From Streptomyces sp. M92 (GTDB taxonomy: Bacteria; Actinomycetota; Actinomycetes; Streptomycetales; Streptomycetaceae), in the NCBI RefSeq assembly GCF_028473745.1, contig NZ_CP101137.1:7199501-7263500 (forward strand): a stretch of 64,000 nt of DNA. The letters run 5' to 3'. The position numbers were made by a program, and so were the translations under genes. Positions 41,614 through 52,782 of the stretch are shown here, in pieces (position 1 is the stretch's first letter; each line of letters starts with the position of its first letter). The notes beneath the pieces are model-generated. The model ran no database searches. It was given only the letters and a program-made list of their open reading frames with translations, and was not told the origin of the DNA.

Positions 41614-43641
41614 TCAATCTTCAGTCGAAGCGCTGCGGATTTCGCAGGCTTCTTCGAGATCTTCCCTCAGCATCCGGTCTGCTGCGCCCCGCTGCAGCCC
41701 GGCCGCCGCCGGGTCGCCGAGCCGGTCGAGGGTGTCGGCCAGCCGCAGGTGCAGCGCCGCCTGGAGCCGGACGTCGTCGGCCCGGCGGGCCAACTCGACG
41801 GCCTCCTGACAGGTGCGCAGCGACTCCTCCGGGCGTCCGGCGTACTCCTGGACGCGGGCCAGTTCGCTCAAGGCCCGCGCCTGTGCGGCCACATCGCCGG
41901 TCCGGCGGTACCCCGCGACCGCGGCGCGCCAGCCGCGCAGTGCCTCGCCGTAGCGGCCCGCGTAGGTGTGGGCGGTGGCGAGGCGGCCGTAGACGCGGGC
42001 GGCGTCGGCGCGCTCGTCCCGGGCGAGCCGCTGGGCGAGGGCCCGGCCGAACCAGTCGGCGGCCCGGTCGTAGTCACCCAGTTCCAGGTGGGCGCCGCCT
42101 ACGGATTCCATCGCGCGGGCGGTCGCGTACGGGTCGTTCGCCTCACGTCCGGCGTCCAGCGCGGCCCGGTAGCGGACCAGGGCCTCGGCGGTGCGGCCGG
42201 TGCGGGCGTCCAGGTCGGCCAGGTTGAGCAGGGCCGCGGCCTTCTCACGGGGCAGCTCCCGGCGCTCGGCCACGTCGAGGACGAGGCGGTGGATGCCGTA
42301 CAGGTCGGGGGCTGCGGCCTGGGTGCCGAAGTGGGCGACCATGGCGCGCACCAGCTGGGACATCAGCCGCCGGGCGAGGGTGTCCAGCTCCCCGTCGGCG
42401 ACCGCGAGCCGGGCCGCGGCCAGCAGGGCGGGGCGGCGGGCGCGCAGCCAGTCGGCGGCGGCCCTGGGGGTGGGGAAGCGCAGGGCCCGGGGCATGCCGA
42501 CGAGCTTCTCGCGGGCCTGCGGGCTGTCGGTCTCGGTGACCGCCCGGCAGGACTGGAGCAGCCGCACCGTCCGCTCCAGCATGCGGGCGCGGGCGAGCTG
42601 GAGCTCGGCGGGCCGGTCGTGGCTCTCGGCGAGGGCCCGCAGCCGGTCGTGCAGGCACCCGGGCACCTCGTACTCGGGCAGCGGCGAGTCGACCGCGGTC
42701 AGCAGGCCGAGGGCCACGAAGTCGTCGAGGGTGGTGCGGGCGCCGTTCACCGAGCAGCCGGCGAGCGCGGAGGCGGTGTGCGGGTCGACCATCCCGGCGG
42801 GGGCGAGGGAGAGCAGGCGCAGTATCCGGGCGGCCGGGGCCGGCAGCGACGTGTAGGCGACGCGGAACACGCGGCTGAGCGGTGTGCCCTCGCCGTCCTC
42901 CGCGCGCACGTGCTTGGCGAGGTCGGCGACGGCCGCCTGAGGCCGGGCGGCGAGCCAGCCGCCGGCCAGGGTGAGCGCGGCGGGCTGCGCCTGGCACGCC
43001 TCGACCAGCTGCTCGGCGGCCCGGGGATCGACGGTGATGCGCACCGACCCGGTGTGCCGGGACAGCAGCTCCACCGCCGACTTGGTGTCCAGGCCGCCCA
43101 GCGTGCACGGGCGGACGTCCGCGATGCCGGTGAGCGGGCCCTGGGCGACGGCGACGGCCAGGCAGTCCGGGGTGTCCGGCAGCAGGGCGTCGACCTGCTC
43201 GGCGTCGGCGGCGTCGTCGAGCAGGAGCAGCACCTTGCGGTCGGCGAGGGCGGTGCGCAGGGCCTCGGTGAGGTCGTCCTCGTCGGCCCCGGGCGGGGCG
43301 GCGCACTCCAGCTCGGTGAGCAGTTCCCTGGCCAGGCGTCCCACCGGCACGCGGGTGCCGTCCGGCTCGCTCAGCCGGGCGCGCAGCACACCGTCGGGGT
43401 AGGAGTCGGCGACCTTGGCGGCCAGTTCCTCGGCGAGCGCGGTGCGGCCGGAGCCGGGGCGGCCCGCGATGAGCAGCACGCGCGCGCGGGGGGCCTTGCG
43501 GCCGGAGAGGGTGTCCAGGCCCGCGCGCTCGATGTCGGCGCGCAGCTCCTTCAACTCCCGGGTGCGGCCCAGGAACCGATTCTGCTCAGCAGGGTCCTGC
43601 GACAGCCGTACGCCGTCCGTGTCCACCGCCTGATCCGTCAC
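41614..43641 (-). CDS. NB-ARC/AAA-type ATPase with TPR repeats
   Basis: This protein of about 675 residues has an NTPase module at the N-terminus (LLIAGRPGSGRTALAEELA, Walker B KVLLLLDDAADAEQ), a winged-helix-like middle (ILRLLSLAPAGMVDPHTASA) and C-terminal tetratricopeptide repeats (about 480-660: ALVRYRAALDAGREANDPYA, VYGRLATAHTYAGRYGEALR). The Walker A lysine is replaced by arginine (GSGRT), so ATP hydrolysis may be weak. It lacks the SARP DNA-binding domain. Such STAND proteins act as signal-responsive scaffolds. GTG at 43641 (GGGAG ribosome site); GTG at 43662 is possible. Confidence 0.82.
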   Translation of the reverse strand: MTDQAVDTDGVRLSQDPAEQNRFLGRTRELKELRADIERAGLDTLSGRKAPRARVLLIAGRPGSGRTALAEELAAKVADSYPDGVLRARLSEPDGTRVPVGRLARELLTELECAAPPGADEDDLTEALRTALADRKVLLLLDDAADAEQVDALLPDTPDCLAVAVAQGPLTGIADVRPCTLGGLDTKSAVELLSRHTGSVRITVDPRAAEQLVEACQAQPAALTLAGGWLAARPQAAVADLAKHVRAEDGEGTPLSRVFRVAYTSLPAPAARILRLLSLAPAGMVDPHTASALAGCSVNGARTTLDDFVALGLLTAVDSPLPEYEVPGCLHDRLRALAESHDRPAELQLARARMLERTVRLLQSCRAVTETDSPQAREKLVGMPRALRFPTPRAAADWLRARRPALLAAARLAVADGELDTLARRLMSQLVRAMVAHFGTQAAAPDLYGIHRLVLDVAERRELPREKAAALLNLADLDARTGRTAEALVRYRAALDAGREANDPYATARAMESVGGAHLELGDYDRAADWFGRALAQRLARDERADAARVYGRLATAHTYAGRYGEALRGWRAAVAGYRRTGDVAAQARALSELARVQEYAGRPEESLRTCQEAVELARRADDVRLQAALHLRLADTLDRLGDPAAAGLQRGAADRMLREDLEEACEIRSASTED

Positions 43642-43805
43642 GGGCCACACTCCCGATCCCACCGCGCACCGGCGCCCGCCGGAACCCCGGTTCGGGCGTT
43701 TCCCGAGCCTAGTTCACGGTCTGCGACGTTCCCGGTGGAGCAGCGCGGGCACATCCCCCGATCGGATCAGCCTATGGTCACACCGACGCGGCTCCCGAGG
43801 AGCGC

Positions 43806-44441
43806 TCAGGCCTCGAACGGACGCGCCGGCCACGGCGCCTCGGCGGGACGGAGCACGTCGAGGCCGTCGCCCTGCTCCGCGGCGACCAACGAGAGCACGC
43901 CCACGACCAGGCAGTTGTTGTGCAGGTCGCCCGCGAGCACGCCCCGGACCAGGTCCGCGACGGGCACCCGGGCCAGCTCCATGTCGGCCTCTTCGTCCTC
44001 GACCTCGAAACGCTCGCCCTCCGCCTCGGAGAGGTCGCGGGCGAGGAAGATCCGTACGGCCTCGTCGCAGCCGCCGGGGGTGGTGTAGACGTCGGTCAGC
44101 ACCCGCCAGTCCTCGGCCTTGACGTGCGCCTCCTCGTACAGCTCGCGCTGGGCGGCGTGCAGCGGGTTCTCGCCGGGGACGTCGAGCAGGCCGGCCGGGA
44201 TCTCCCACAGTTTCTCGCGCACGGGGTGCCGGTACTGCCGGATGACGATGACCCGTCCCTCGTCGTCCAGGGCGAGGACGGCGACGGAGCCGGGGTGGAC
44301 CTGGTAGTCGCGGGAGGCGACGGAGCCGTCGGGCATGACGACCTCGTCCGTGCGCACGGAGGTCTTCTTGCCCCGGAAGGGGGTCTCGCTGCCCCGGACC
44401 TCCCACTCCTCGGGGACATCCTTGATCGTGCTGCCCGTCAT
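43806..44441 (-). CDS. NUDIX hydrolase, ADP-ribose pyrophosphatase type
   Basis: This 211-aa protein has the complete NUDIX box GLLDVPGENPLHAAQRELYE, then EAH (about residues 88-110), preceded by VAVLALDDEGRVIVIRQYRH, the pattern of ADP-ribose/ADP-sugar pyrophosphatases. The later YTTPGGCDE loop, typical of ADPRase substrate recognition, is also present. It would split ADP-ribose into AMP and ribose 5-phosphate. ATG at 44441. It follows pyrG on the same strand after a terminator hairpin. Confidence 0.9.
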   Translation of the reverse strand: MTGSTIKDVPEEWEVRGSETPFRGKKTSVRTDEVVMPDGSVASRDYQVHPGSVAVLALDDEGRVIVIRQYRHPVREKLWEIPAGLLDVPGENPLHAAQRELYEEAHVKAEDWRVLTDVYTTPGGCDEAVRIFLARDLSEAEGERFEVEDEEADMELARVPVADLVRGVLAGDLHNNCLVVGVLSLVAAEQGDGLDVLRPAEAPWPARPFEA

Positions 44442-44473
44442 GCCTGACCTGCCCTTCCAGACGTACGCGAAAA

Positions 44474-44509
44474 GCCGGGGCCCGCGCGTTTGAATGCGCG
44501 TTCCCCGGC
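44474..44509 (-). terminator. Terminator after pyrG
   Basis: GCCGGGG (44474-44480) and CCCCGGC (44503-44509) enclose an inner CGCGC/GCGCG stem, 19 bp downstream of the pyrG stop on the minus strand. Confidence 0.65.
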
Positions 44510-44527
44510 CACCGTACAACTGGTGTG

Positions 44528-46177
<1,650 letters not shown>

Positions 46178-46717
46178 GGCCAAGAGGGGGCTCCCGTGGT
46201 CGCGGTCTGGGGTGCGGTGCGTCCGTCGTCCGACCCGGTCGAGCCGGGTTGCCGTCGGCGGCGCCGTCGCTGCGGTTCCGGGGTTTTTCTCCCACCGGTC
46301 CACGGGCTACCAGCGTATCAGCGCCGCGGGGCGACGGCTTCCGGCCACCCTCCGCGCACATGCCGTCACCCTGGCACGCGGCTCACCGTTTCCTCACCCG
46401 GCGGTCACCCGTTCGGCGGATGCGCGTTGTCCGGAGCGGCACACAGATCATCTACGTGCGTCGTATCCTGCTCGGACGTTCGCTGCCGAGCCCGCCCGGC
46501 GACACGGCACCACCCCCCGCCCGTCAGCACCGGAACAACGAGAGCTCGTCAGTCCGTTGAGCAACAATTGTCTTTTGCGGCACAGCGTTTGGCTTCACGG
46601 CCGGACGGCTGCTTTGCTTCATGGCTCAACGACACATGACTCACCCCTGACCCCCCTTGACCGCACTAGCGACCGCCCCCATGCGGGGGTGACGTGGCCG
46701 TTCGACTGGAGTTGCAC
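46178..46717. other. Divergent promoter region between pyrG and GH15 gene
   Basis: This 540-bp stretch has no supported gene. A small hairpin (CCCCC-ATGC-GGGGG, 46676-46689) lies just before the GH15 start, and a lower-GC patch at 46540-46640 is promoter-like. Frames on both strands lack codon bias. Confidence 0.55.
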
Positions 46718-48520
46718 GTGGCCGGGCGCATCGAAGACTACGCACTCATCGGAGACATGCAGACCGCCGCGCTGGTCTGCCGGGACGGCACAGTCGACTG
46801 GCTGTGCCTGCCCCGCTTCGACTCGCATGCCATCTTCGCGGGCCTGCTGGGAACCGGGGAACACGGCTTCTGGCGGATGGGCCCCGCCTACGCGCCCGGC
46901 GCCGAGCCGCCCACCGCGGCCCGGCGGACCTACCGGGGCGACTCCCTGATCCTGGAGTCCGAGTGGGACACCCCGCGCGGCACGGTCCGGGTGACCGATT
47001 TCATGCCGCCGCGCGACGGCGCGCCGCAGCTGATCCGGATCGTGGAGGGCGTCTCCGGCCGGGTGCCGATGCGCTCGGAGCTCAGGATGCGGTTCAGCTA
47101 CGGCCGGGTGGTCCCGTGGGTGCGCAAGCACGAGGGCCGCACGGTGGCCGTCGCGGGCCCGGACTCCGTGTGGTTCGACACGGAGGCCGAGACCTACGGC
47201 AAGGCGCTCACCACGTACGCGGACTTCACGGTCGCTCCGGGTGAGCGGATCGCGTTCACCATCTCGTGGGAGCCCTCGCACAAGGAGCCCCCGCCGCTGC
47301 CGGAGCCGGAGCAGTCCCTGGAGGCCACCGAGGACTTCTGGCGCGACTGGGTCGAGCACTGCACGTACCACGGGCCCTACCGGGAGGCCGTGGTCCGCTC
47401 CCTGATCACGCTGAAGGCCCTGACGTACGCCCCCACCGGCGGCATCGTCGCCGCGCCCACCACCTCCCTGCCGGAGGACATCGGCGGCGTCCGCAACTGG
47501 GACTACCGCTACACCTGGCTGCGCGACGCGGCGATCACCCTGTCCTCGCTGCTGCGCACCGGCTACCGCGAGGAGGCCCGCGCCTGGCGCGAGTGGCTGC
47601 TGCGCGCGGTCGCCGGCGACCCGGAGAACCTGCAGATCATGTACGGCATCGCCGGCGAGCGCGAACTCGGCGAGGCGGAGCTGGACTGGCTGCCGGGCTA
47701 CGAGGACTCCACCCCGGTCCGGGTCGGCAACGGCGCCGCGCACCAGCTCCAGCTCGACGTCTACGGCGAGGTCACCGAGGCCCTGCACCTGGGCCACATG
47801 ACGGGCCTGGCCCGCAACGACTACGCCTCGGTGCTCCAGCTCAAGCTGATCCGCTACCTGGAGGACCACTGGCAGGAGCCGGACGAGGGCATCTGGGAGG
47901 TGCGCGGCCCGCGCCGCCACTTCGTGCACTCCAAGGTGATGGCCTGGGTCGCCGTCGACCGCACCATCAAGCTGATCGAGTCCGGCGACGCCGACGGTCC
48001 GCTGGAGCGCTGGAAGCAGCTGCGCGACGACATCCACCGGGACGTCTGCGAGAAGGGCTACGACAAGGAACGCAACACCTTCACGCAGTCCTACGGCTCC
48101 CAGGAGCTGGACGCCTCGCTGCTGCTGATCCCGCAGATGGGCTTCCTGCCACCGGACGACAAGCGGGTCATCGGCACCATCGAGGCCATCCAGCGGGAGC
48201 TGTCCACCTCGGACGGCTTCATCCTGCGCTACCCCACGGAGGGCGGCGACGAGGGCGTGGACGGTCTGCCCGGCGACGAGGGGGCCTTCCTGGCCTGCTC
48301 GTTCTGGATGGCCGACGACCTGGCGATGATCGGCCGCGTGGACGAGGCGCGCAAGCTCTTCGAGAAGCTCCTCTCGCTCCGCAACGACCTGGGCCTCCTG
48401 GCCGAGGAGTGGGACCCCCGCCTCCAGCGCCAGGTCGGCAACTTCCCCCAGGCCTTCAGCCACGTCCCCTTGATCGACACGGCCCTGAGGCTGACGGCGA
48501 GCGGGGCGTACGGGGGCTAG
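46718..48520 (+). CDS. Glycoside hydrolase family 15 protein (glucoamylase/trehalase type)
   Basis: This 600-aa cytosolic enzyme has an N-terminal beta-sandwich (IEDYALIGDMQTAALVCRDG, VDWLCLPRFDS) and an alpha/alpha barrel with the substrate-binding segment RNWDYRYTWLRDAAITLSSL (about residues 268-287). The late general-acid/base region includes EEWDP and NFPQAFSHVPLIDTA. Actinobacterial GH15 proteins of this type hydrolyse trehalose or short alpha-glucans. The GTG at 46718 has GGAG 6 bases upstream and gives the conserved AGRIEDYALIGD beginning; a GTG at 46694 is less likely. Confidence 0.9.
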   Translation: MAGRIEDYALIGDMQTAALVCRDGTVDWLCLPRFDSHAIFAGLLGTGEHGFWRMGPAYAPGAEPPTAARRTYRGDSLILESEWDTPRGTVRVTDFMPPRDGAPQLIRIVEGVSGRVPMRSELRMRFSYGRVVPWVRKHEGRTVAVAGPDSVWFDTEAETYGKALTTYADFTVAPGERIAFTISWEPSHKEPPPLPEPEQSLEATEDFWRDWVEHCTYHGPYREAVVRSLITLKALTYAPTGGIVAAPTTSLPEDIGGVRNWDYRYTWLRDAAITLSSLLRTGYREEARAWREWLLRAVAGDPENLQIMYGIAGERELGEAELDWLPGYEDSTPVRVGNGAAHQLQLDVYGEVTEALHLGHMTGLARNDYASVLQLKLIRYLEDHWQEPDEGIWEVRGPRRHFVHSKVMAWVAVDRTIKLIESGDADGPLERWKQLRDDIHRDVCEKGYDKERNTFTQSYGSQELDASLLLIPQMGFLPPDDKRVIGTIEAIQRELSTSDGFILRYPTEGGDEGVDGLPGDEGAFLACSFWMADDLAMIGRVDEARKLFEKLLSLRNDLGLLAEEWDPRLQRQVGNFPQAFSHVPLIDTALRLTASGAYGG

Positions 48521-48544
48521 CGGGCCGCACAGAGGCCGACGAAC

Positions 48545-48576
48545 GGCTGCCCGCGCCGCCCTGGCCGCGGGCAGCC
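48545..48576 (+). terminator. Terminator after GH15 gene
   Basis: GGCTGCCCGCG (48545-48555) and CGCGGGCAGCC (48566-48576) form an 11-bp stem with a 10-nt loop, 25 bp after the stop. Confidence 0.72.
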
Positions 48577-48681
48577 GCCGTCCCGCCCGGCTGACCTGCG
48601 CGCCCCGTCGGCACCGTCCCGCCCTCAGCCATCGCTTACGCGAGGTGTGCCCGGCGCACACCCCCGGGTACCGTCCGCTCC

Positions 48682-50358
48682 ATGAACACCGCCGCCGCAC
48701 CCCCGCCCACGGGCATCACCGTGCAGCGCGCCCTGGAACTCCCCGGCCTCCGCAGCGGCCTCCCGGAGATCCTCGCCGGCGCCGACCGCCTGCACCGCAC
48801 CGTCCGCTGGGTGCACGCCGGCGAGGTGCCCAACATCGCCTCCCTCCTCAAGGGCGGCGAGCTCCTCCTCACCACCGGCTACGGCCTCGGCACCCGCCCC
48901 GCCGAGCAGCGCGCCTTCGTCCGCACCCTCGCGGAACGCGGCATCGCCGCCCTCGTCGTGGAACTCGGCCCGCGCTTCGCCCGCCTCCCCGCCGCTCTCG
49001 TGGACACCGCCCGCACGGCGGGCCTGCCGCTGGTGCAGCTGCACCGGGAGGTGCCGTTCGTGACGGTCACCGAGGAGATCCACACCGAGATCGTCAACGG
49101 CCACTACGCACTCCTCCAGCGCGCCGAGGAGGTCCACCGCCGCTGCACGGACGCCCTGCTGGGCGGCGGCGGAGTCCCCCAGGTGCTCGGCATCCTCGCC
49201 GGCTTCGGCGACAACCCGGTCTTCCTGGAGACCACCGACGGCCGCCTGCTGTACGCCGCCGGCTCCGGCCCGGAGGGCGCCGACCCGCTCCAGGTGTGGG
49301 AGGGCCTGCGCGGCCCGCACAAGGACGCCCCTCCCCCGGCGGGCTCGGTCCTGGTCGACGTGCCCGGCGGCGGCCCCGGTGCGGGCACCGCGCCCGGCCC
49401 GGGCACCGGCGCGGGCCCCGGCCCCGGTTCGGTGCGCGCCCGGCTCGTGATGCTCCCCGTACGGTCCCCGCTGGCGCAGGTGCACCGGATGGCGGCGGAG
49501 CGGGCGGCCGGCATCCTCGCCGTGGTGCTGATGCAGGCACGGCAGGAGGAGGAGCTGGCGGCGCGCGGGCGAGGCGACTTCCTCACCGACCTCGCCGAGG
49601 GCCGGATCACCGCTGAGGACGCCCCGGCGCAGGCCCGCGTCCTCGGCTTCAAGCCCGGGGCCGGCCCGCTGCTCCCCGTGGTGATGCGGCTCGGCGACGC
49701 CCTGTCCCCCGCCGGCGGCGGCTGGGCGGTGCTGGCGCGGGCGGTCGCCGAGGAACTGGCGTCGGTCGGGGTGCCGGTGCTGCTGGGCGTGCGTCCGGTG
49801 GAGGGCCGGGTCCCACTGCTGCTGGGCCTGCGCTCGGAGTCGGAGCGGGCGGCGGTCGCGGACCGGGTCGCGGCGGCGCTGCGGGCGGGCGCGGAGCGGG
49901 CCGGGATGCAGCGGCCGGGAGCGCAGCCGCCCGTCGTGGTCGTCGGTGTGGCCGGCGGCTGGGCGGCGGCGTCGGCGGGGCTCAGGCACGCGGCGGAGAC
50001 GGCGACCGCCGCGCAAGGGCTCACCGACCGGCCCTGGTACGACGCCCGGCGCCTCGACATCGACCTGCTGCTGTGGCGGCTGCGCGACCATCCGGACCTC
50101 GCGGCGTTCGTGGACCGGGCGATCGGTCCGCTGCGCGACCACGACGACCGTTCCAAGCCGCCCCTGCTGCCCACGCTCCAGACGTACCTGGCGCACGCGG
50201 GCCGCAAGGCGGAGACGGCGCGCGAGCTGCACCTCAACCGGCAGACGCTCTACAACCGGCTGGCGCGGATCGGGGAGTTGCTCGGCACGGACCTCGACGA
50301 CCCGCAGACCGTCCTGGCGCTGAGCCTGGCCCTGCGCGCCCGCCGGCACGTGCCGTGA
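48682..50358 (+). CDS. PucR-family transcriptional regulator
   Basis: This 558-aa regulator starts with a PucR N-terminal domain (TVQRALELPGLRSGLPEILA, then WVHAGEVPNIASLLKGGELL, about residues 13-62). A central GGDEF-like/CdaR region follows, and a C-terminal helix-turn-helix (RKAETARELHLNRQTLYNRL, about 520-539). PucR proteins activate purine, allantoin or amine catabolism genes. A Gly/Pro-rich insertion at about 229-251 is low complexity. No catabolic genes lie next to it, so the target is not evident. ATG at 48682. Confidence 0.9.
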   Translation: MNTAAAPPPTGITVQRALELPGLRSGLPEILAGADRLHRTVRWVHAGEVPNIASLLKGGELLLTTGYGLGTRPAEQRAFVRTLAERGIAALVVELGPRFARLPAALVDTARTAGLPLVQLHREVPFVTVTEEIHTEIVNGHYALLQRAEEVHRRCTDALLGGGGVPQVLGILAGFGDNPVFLETTDGRLLYAAGSGPEGADPLQVWEGLRGPHKDAPPPAGSVLVDVPGGGPGAGTAPGPGTGAGPGPGSVRARLVMLPVRSPLAQVHRMAAERAAGILAVVLMQARQEEELAARGRGDFLTDLAEGRITAEDAPAQARVLGFKPGAGPLLPVVMRLGDALSPAGGGWAVLARAVAEELASVGVPVLLGVRPVEGRVPLLLGLRSESERAAVADRVAAALRAGAERAGMQRPGAQPPVVVVGVAGGWAAASAGLRHAAETATAAQGLTDRPWYDARRLDIDLLLWRLRDHPDLAAFVDRAIGPLRDHDDRSKPPLLPTLQTYLAHAGRKAETARELHLNRQTLYNRLARIGELLGTDLDDPQTVLALSLALRARRHVP

Positions 50359-50376
50359 CCGGGAGCCTCGGACTCC

Positions 50377-51522
50377 TCACAGCAGCGGCGTGGGCCGGGT
50401 CAACTCGTCGTAGACACTGAGCACCTGGGCGACGGTCTCGTCCTCCGTCGGCCAGGTGGCCGCCTGCCGCACTCCCTCGTCGCGCAGTTCCTCGCACCGC
50501 CCGGGATCGCCGAGCAGGCGCACGACGGCTTCGGCCAGCGCTTCCGCGTCCCCGTCCGGGACGAGTTCGGCGGCCTCGCCGACGAGTTCGGGGACGCCGC
50601 CCACGGCGCCGGCGACCAGCGGCACGCGCGCGTGCAGGGCCTCCTGGGCGAGGACGGAGCGTGCCTCGCGGCGGCTCGGCAGCAGCGCGAGGTCGGCCGC
50701 GGCCAGCAGGTCGGTGACGTCGTCGCGGCTGCCGATGAGCAGCACCGGCAGCCTCTCGGTCTCGATCCTGCGCTGCAACTCGGCGCGCAGCGGGCCCTCC
50801 CCGGCGACGACGACCAGCGGGGCCGGGTCGAGGCCGCGCCACGCACGCGCGGCGTCGAGCAGGACGTCGTAGCCCCGGTGCGGCTCCAGGGAGCCGACGG
50901 CGATGAGCAACGGACGGTCGACAGCGCCGAGTTCGGCACGGATCTTCGGACGTCTCCCGTCCGGGTCGTCGGACTCGCCGGTGCCGCAGGGCCGGGCGGG
51001 GAGCGCGACGGGGGCGAGCCGGGCGTCCCGCGCGCCCGTCCGGCGGGCGCCGTCGACCAGTTCCGAGGTGGCGCCGAGCACCACGGTGGCGGACTTCATC
51101 ACCCGCCGTTCCAGTACGCGCAGCAGGTGGGCGCGGGCTCCTTCGGCACGGACGCGGTCGTGCCAGGTCACGACGAACGGCGTGCGGACCCGCCGCCCGC
51201 CGAGGGCGAGCGCGGCACGGAAGGAGGCGTGCAGCCCGTGCGCGTGCACCAGGTCGGCGTCCGCGCACACCGCCCGCAGCGCGGCGACGGAGACCGGGTC
51301 GCTGCTGCGCGGGACGTGCACGTGGTCGGCTCCGGTGCCGGTGAAGTCGTAGGTGCGTTCCGCATCGTCGGGGGCGCACACCGTCACGTTCACGCCCCGT
51401 GCGACGAGCCCCGCGGCCAGGGAGCGCACGTGCGCGCTGCTGCCGGCGTTGCCGCCGCCCAGCACCTGCACGGTGCGCAACTGCGACTGGCCGTGCGGTG
51501 CGAGGCTGCTCACGGGGGTCAC
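50377..51522 (-). CDS. Glycosyltransferase family 4 protein
   Basis: This 381-aa GT-B fold enzyme has an N-terminal glycine-rich loop (LGGGNAGSSAHVRSLAAGL, residues 21-39), HAHGLHASFRAALAL, and a C-terminal donor site with VGSLEPHRGYDVLLDAAR and the E-x7-E motif in REARSVLAQEALHARVPLVA. GT4 enzymes transfer sugars from nucleotide donors, often in glycolipid or cell-surface polymer synthesis. GTG at 51522. It lies downstream of a MraY-like membrane protein on the same strand (186 bp apart), suggesting a shared cell-envelope pathway. Confidence 0.88.
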   Translation of the reverse strand: MTPVSSLAPHGQSQLRTVQVLGGGNAGSSAHVRSLAAGLVARGVNVTVCAPDDAERTYDFTGTGADHVHVPRSSDPVSVAALRAVCADADLVHAHGLHASFRAALALGGRRVRTPFVVTWHDRVRAEGARAHLLRVLERRVMKSATVVLGATSELVDGARRTGARDARLAPVALPARPCGTGESDDPDGRRPKIRAELGAVDRPLLIAVGSLEPHRGYDVLLDAARAWRGLDPAPLVVVAGEGPLRAELQRRIETERLPVLLIGSRDDVTDLLAAADLALLPSRREARSVLAQEALHARVPLVAGAVGGVPELVGEAAELVPDGDAEALAEAVVRLLGDPGRCEELRDEGVRQAATWPTEDETVAQVLSVYDELTRPTPLL

Positions 51523-51708
51523 CTGGCCGGGGCTCCTGGTTCGGCGGGGACGGTCACGAAGAACGTACAGAACGATGGGTCGGGGAGGGTGCGCCGCGTG
51601 CTGGCCCGGGCGTCACTCCGTCAAGGATGCCAGGCCGTACGGGTGTTCCGGGAACGACGGCCGCCGCGCGTGGGCGACCGTCCGGGCAACGGGACGGGGC
51701 CGGTTCAC

Positions 51709-52470
51709 TCACCCGAGTGAACGTGCCGCCTCGCTCACCCGCTCCCCGCACGCGGCCGCGGCCACGAGCGCGACGGCGTGCGCGGCGAGCCCCGCGCGGC
51801 CGTTGCCGGCCACCACCGCGGCGCCCAGGGCCGCGCCCAGCGCGTGTGCCCCCGTGTCACCGAGCATGGTGCGCTCGGCGAGGTCGTCGGGCAGTACGGC
51901 CGCGGCGGCGCCCATGGCGACGGCGGCCGTCTCCGCCCCGGGCCCCTCCCGCAGCAGCCCCGGCGCCCCGAGCGCGAGCACCGCCGCCGCGGCCCGTCCC
52001 GGGCGTACGTCCACGAGGTTGACGAAGTGCGCGGCCCCCGCCACGACGACGCCCGCGAGCACCTTGTCCAGCGGCCGTTCCTTCAGCACCGCGCCGGTGG
52101 CGAGCCCGGCCGCGGAGATCCCGAAGAGCTTCACCGTCCCACTGGTGACCTCACCGTCCCGCAGCGCCGCCAGATGCGCCCGCAAACCCCGCCGGGAGTC
52201 ACCGGCGCCCGCCACATCGTCGTAGGCCCCGCAGGCCCCCGCGGCGAGTACCGCGAGTCCGACACCGGACCGCACCCGCGCCGTCCCCACGGCAGCCGCC
52301 AGCGCGCACGCGGGCCCGGCGTACAGGTCCACGGTCCGCCCGGCGTGGTTCCTCCGCTCCCACCGCGCCCGGCCGCCCGGCGCCACGGCACGCAGCGCGG
52401 TCAGGCCGGTCCGCGCGAGGGCGGCGGCGAGGACGAGGGAGGAGCCGTTTTGGGGGACACGGTCGATCAT
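51709..52470 (-). CDS. MraY/PNPT-like membrane protein
   Basis: This 253-aa protein has about 7-8 hydrophobic segments and key motifs of polyprenyl-phosphate N-acetylhexosamine-1-phosphate transferases: an Asp-Asp in GACGAYDDVAG, HFVNLVDVRPGRA, and GDTGAHALGAALG near the end. It is shorter than MraY or WecA (about 320-370 aa), so some helices are missing or merged. It may start a polyprenyl-linked glycan that the adjacent GT4 enzyme extends; this is inference. ATG at 52470. Confidence 0.72.
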   Translation of the reverse strand: MIDRVPQNGSSLVLAAALARTGLTALRAVAPGGRARWERRNHAGRTVDLYAGPACALAAAVGTARVRSGVGLAVLAAGACGAYDDVAGAGDSRRGLRAHLAALRDGEVTSGTVKLFGISAAGLATGAVLKERPLDKVLAGVVVAGAAHFVNLVDVRPGRAAAAVLALGAPGLLREGPGAETAAVAMGAAAAVLPDDLAERTMLGDTGAHALGAALGAAVVAGNGRAGLAAHAVALVAAAACGERVSEAARSLG

Positions 52471-52782
52471 CGGGCCACCCTACGGGACCCGTCCTCCGCC
52501 CCTCCGCCGGACGTCAGCCCGCTCCAGGACGGCAGCGGTGCCGCCGAACCCGCCGGGCAGGTCGCCCCGCCCGCGCGGCCGGAGACCGGGACCTACCGCC
52601 GCGGAAGCCCGCCCGGACCACCTGTGCGTCCGGCCGCGCCGTGCGCACGCGCCGCCGGGCCCCGCCGGGACATGCGTCCCGACGCCGGACGCGGCGTTTC
52701 GGGCGCCCGCCCGGTGGCCGACGGTCTGCCGGCCCCTCACCGCCACGACCGCGGCCGCGACCGCACGGCCGCCCGGACCCGC
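52471..52782. other. Intergenic region between PNPT-like gene and recN
   Basis: This 312-bp, very GC-rich region lies after the recN stop. A short minus-strand frame (52480-52746) is Arg/Gly-rich with no family resemblance. I see no convincing gene or strong hairpin. Confidence 0.45.

Noticed and set aside
52480..52746. Small minus-strand gene of 88 codons between the PNPT-like gene and recN
   Set aside because: The product is Arg/Gly-rich without family resemblance and there is no ribosome site; more likely a chance frame in GC-rich DNA.
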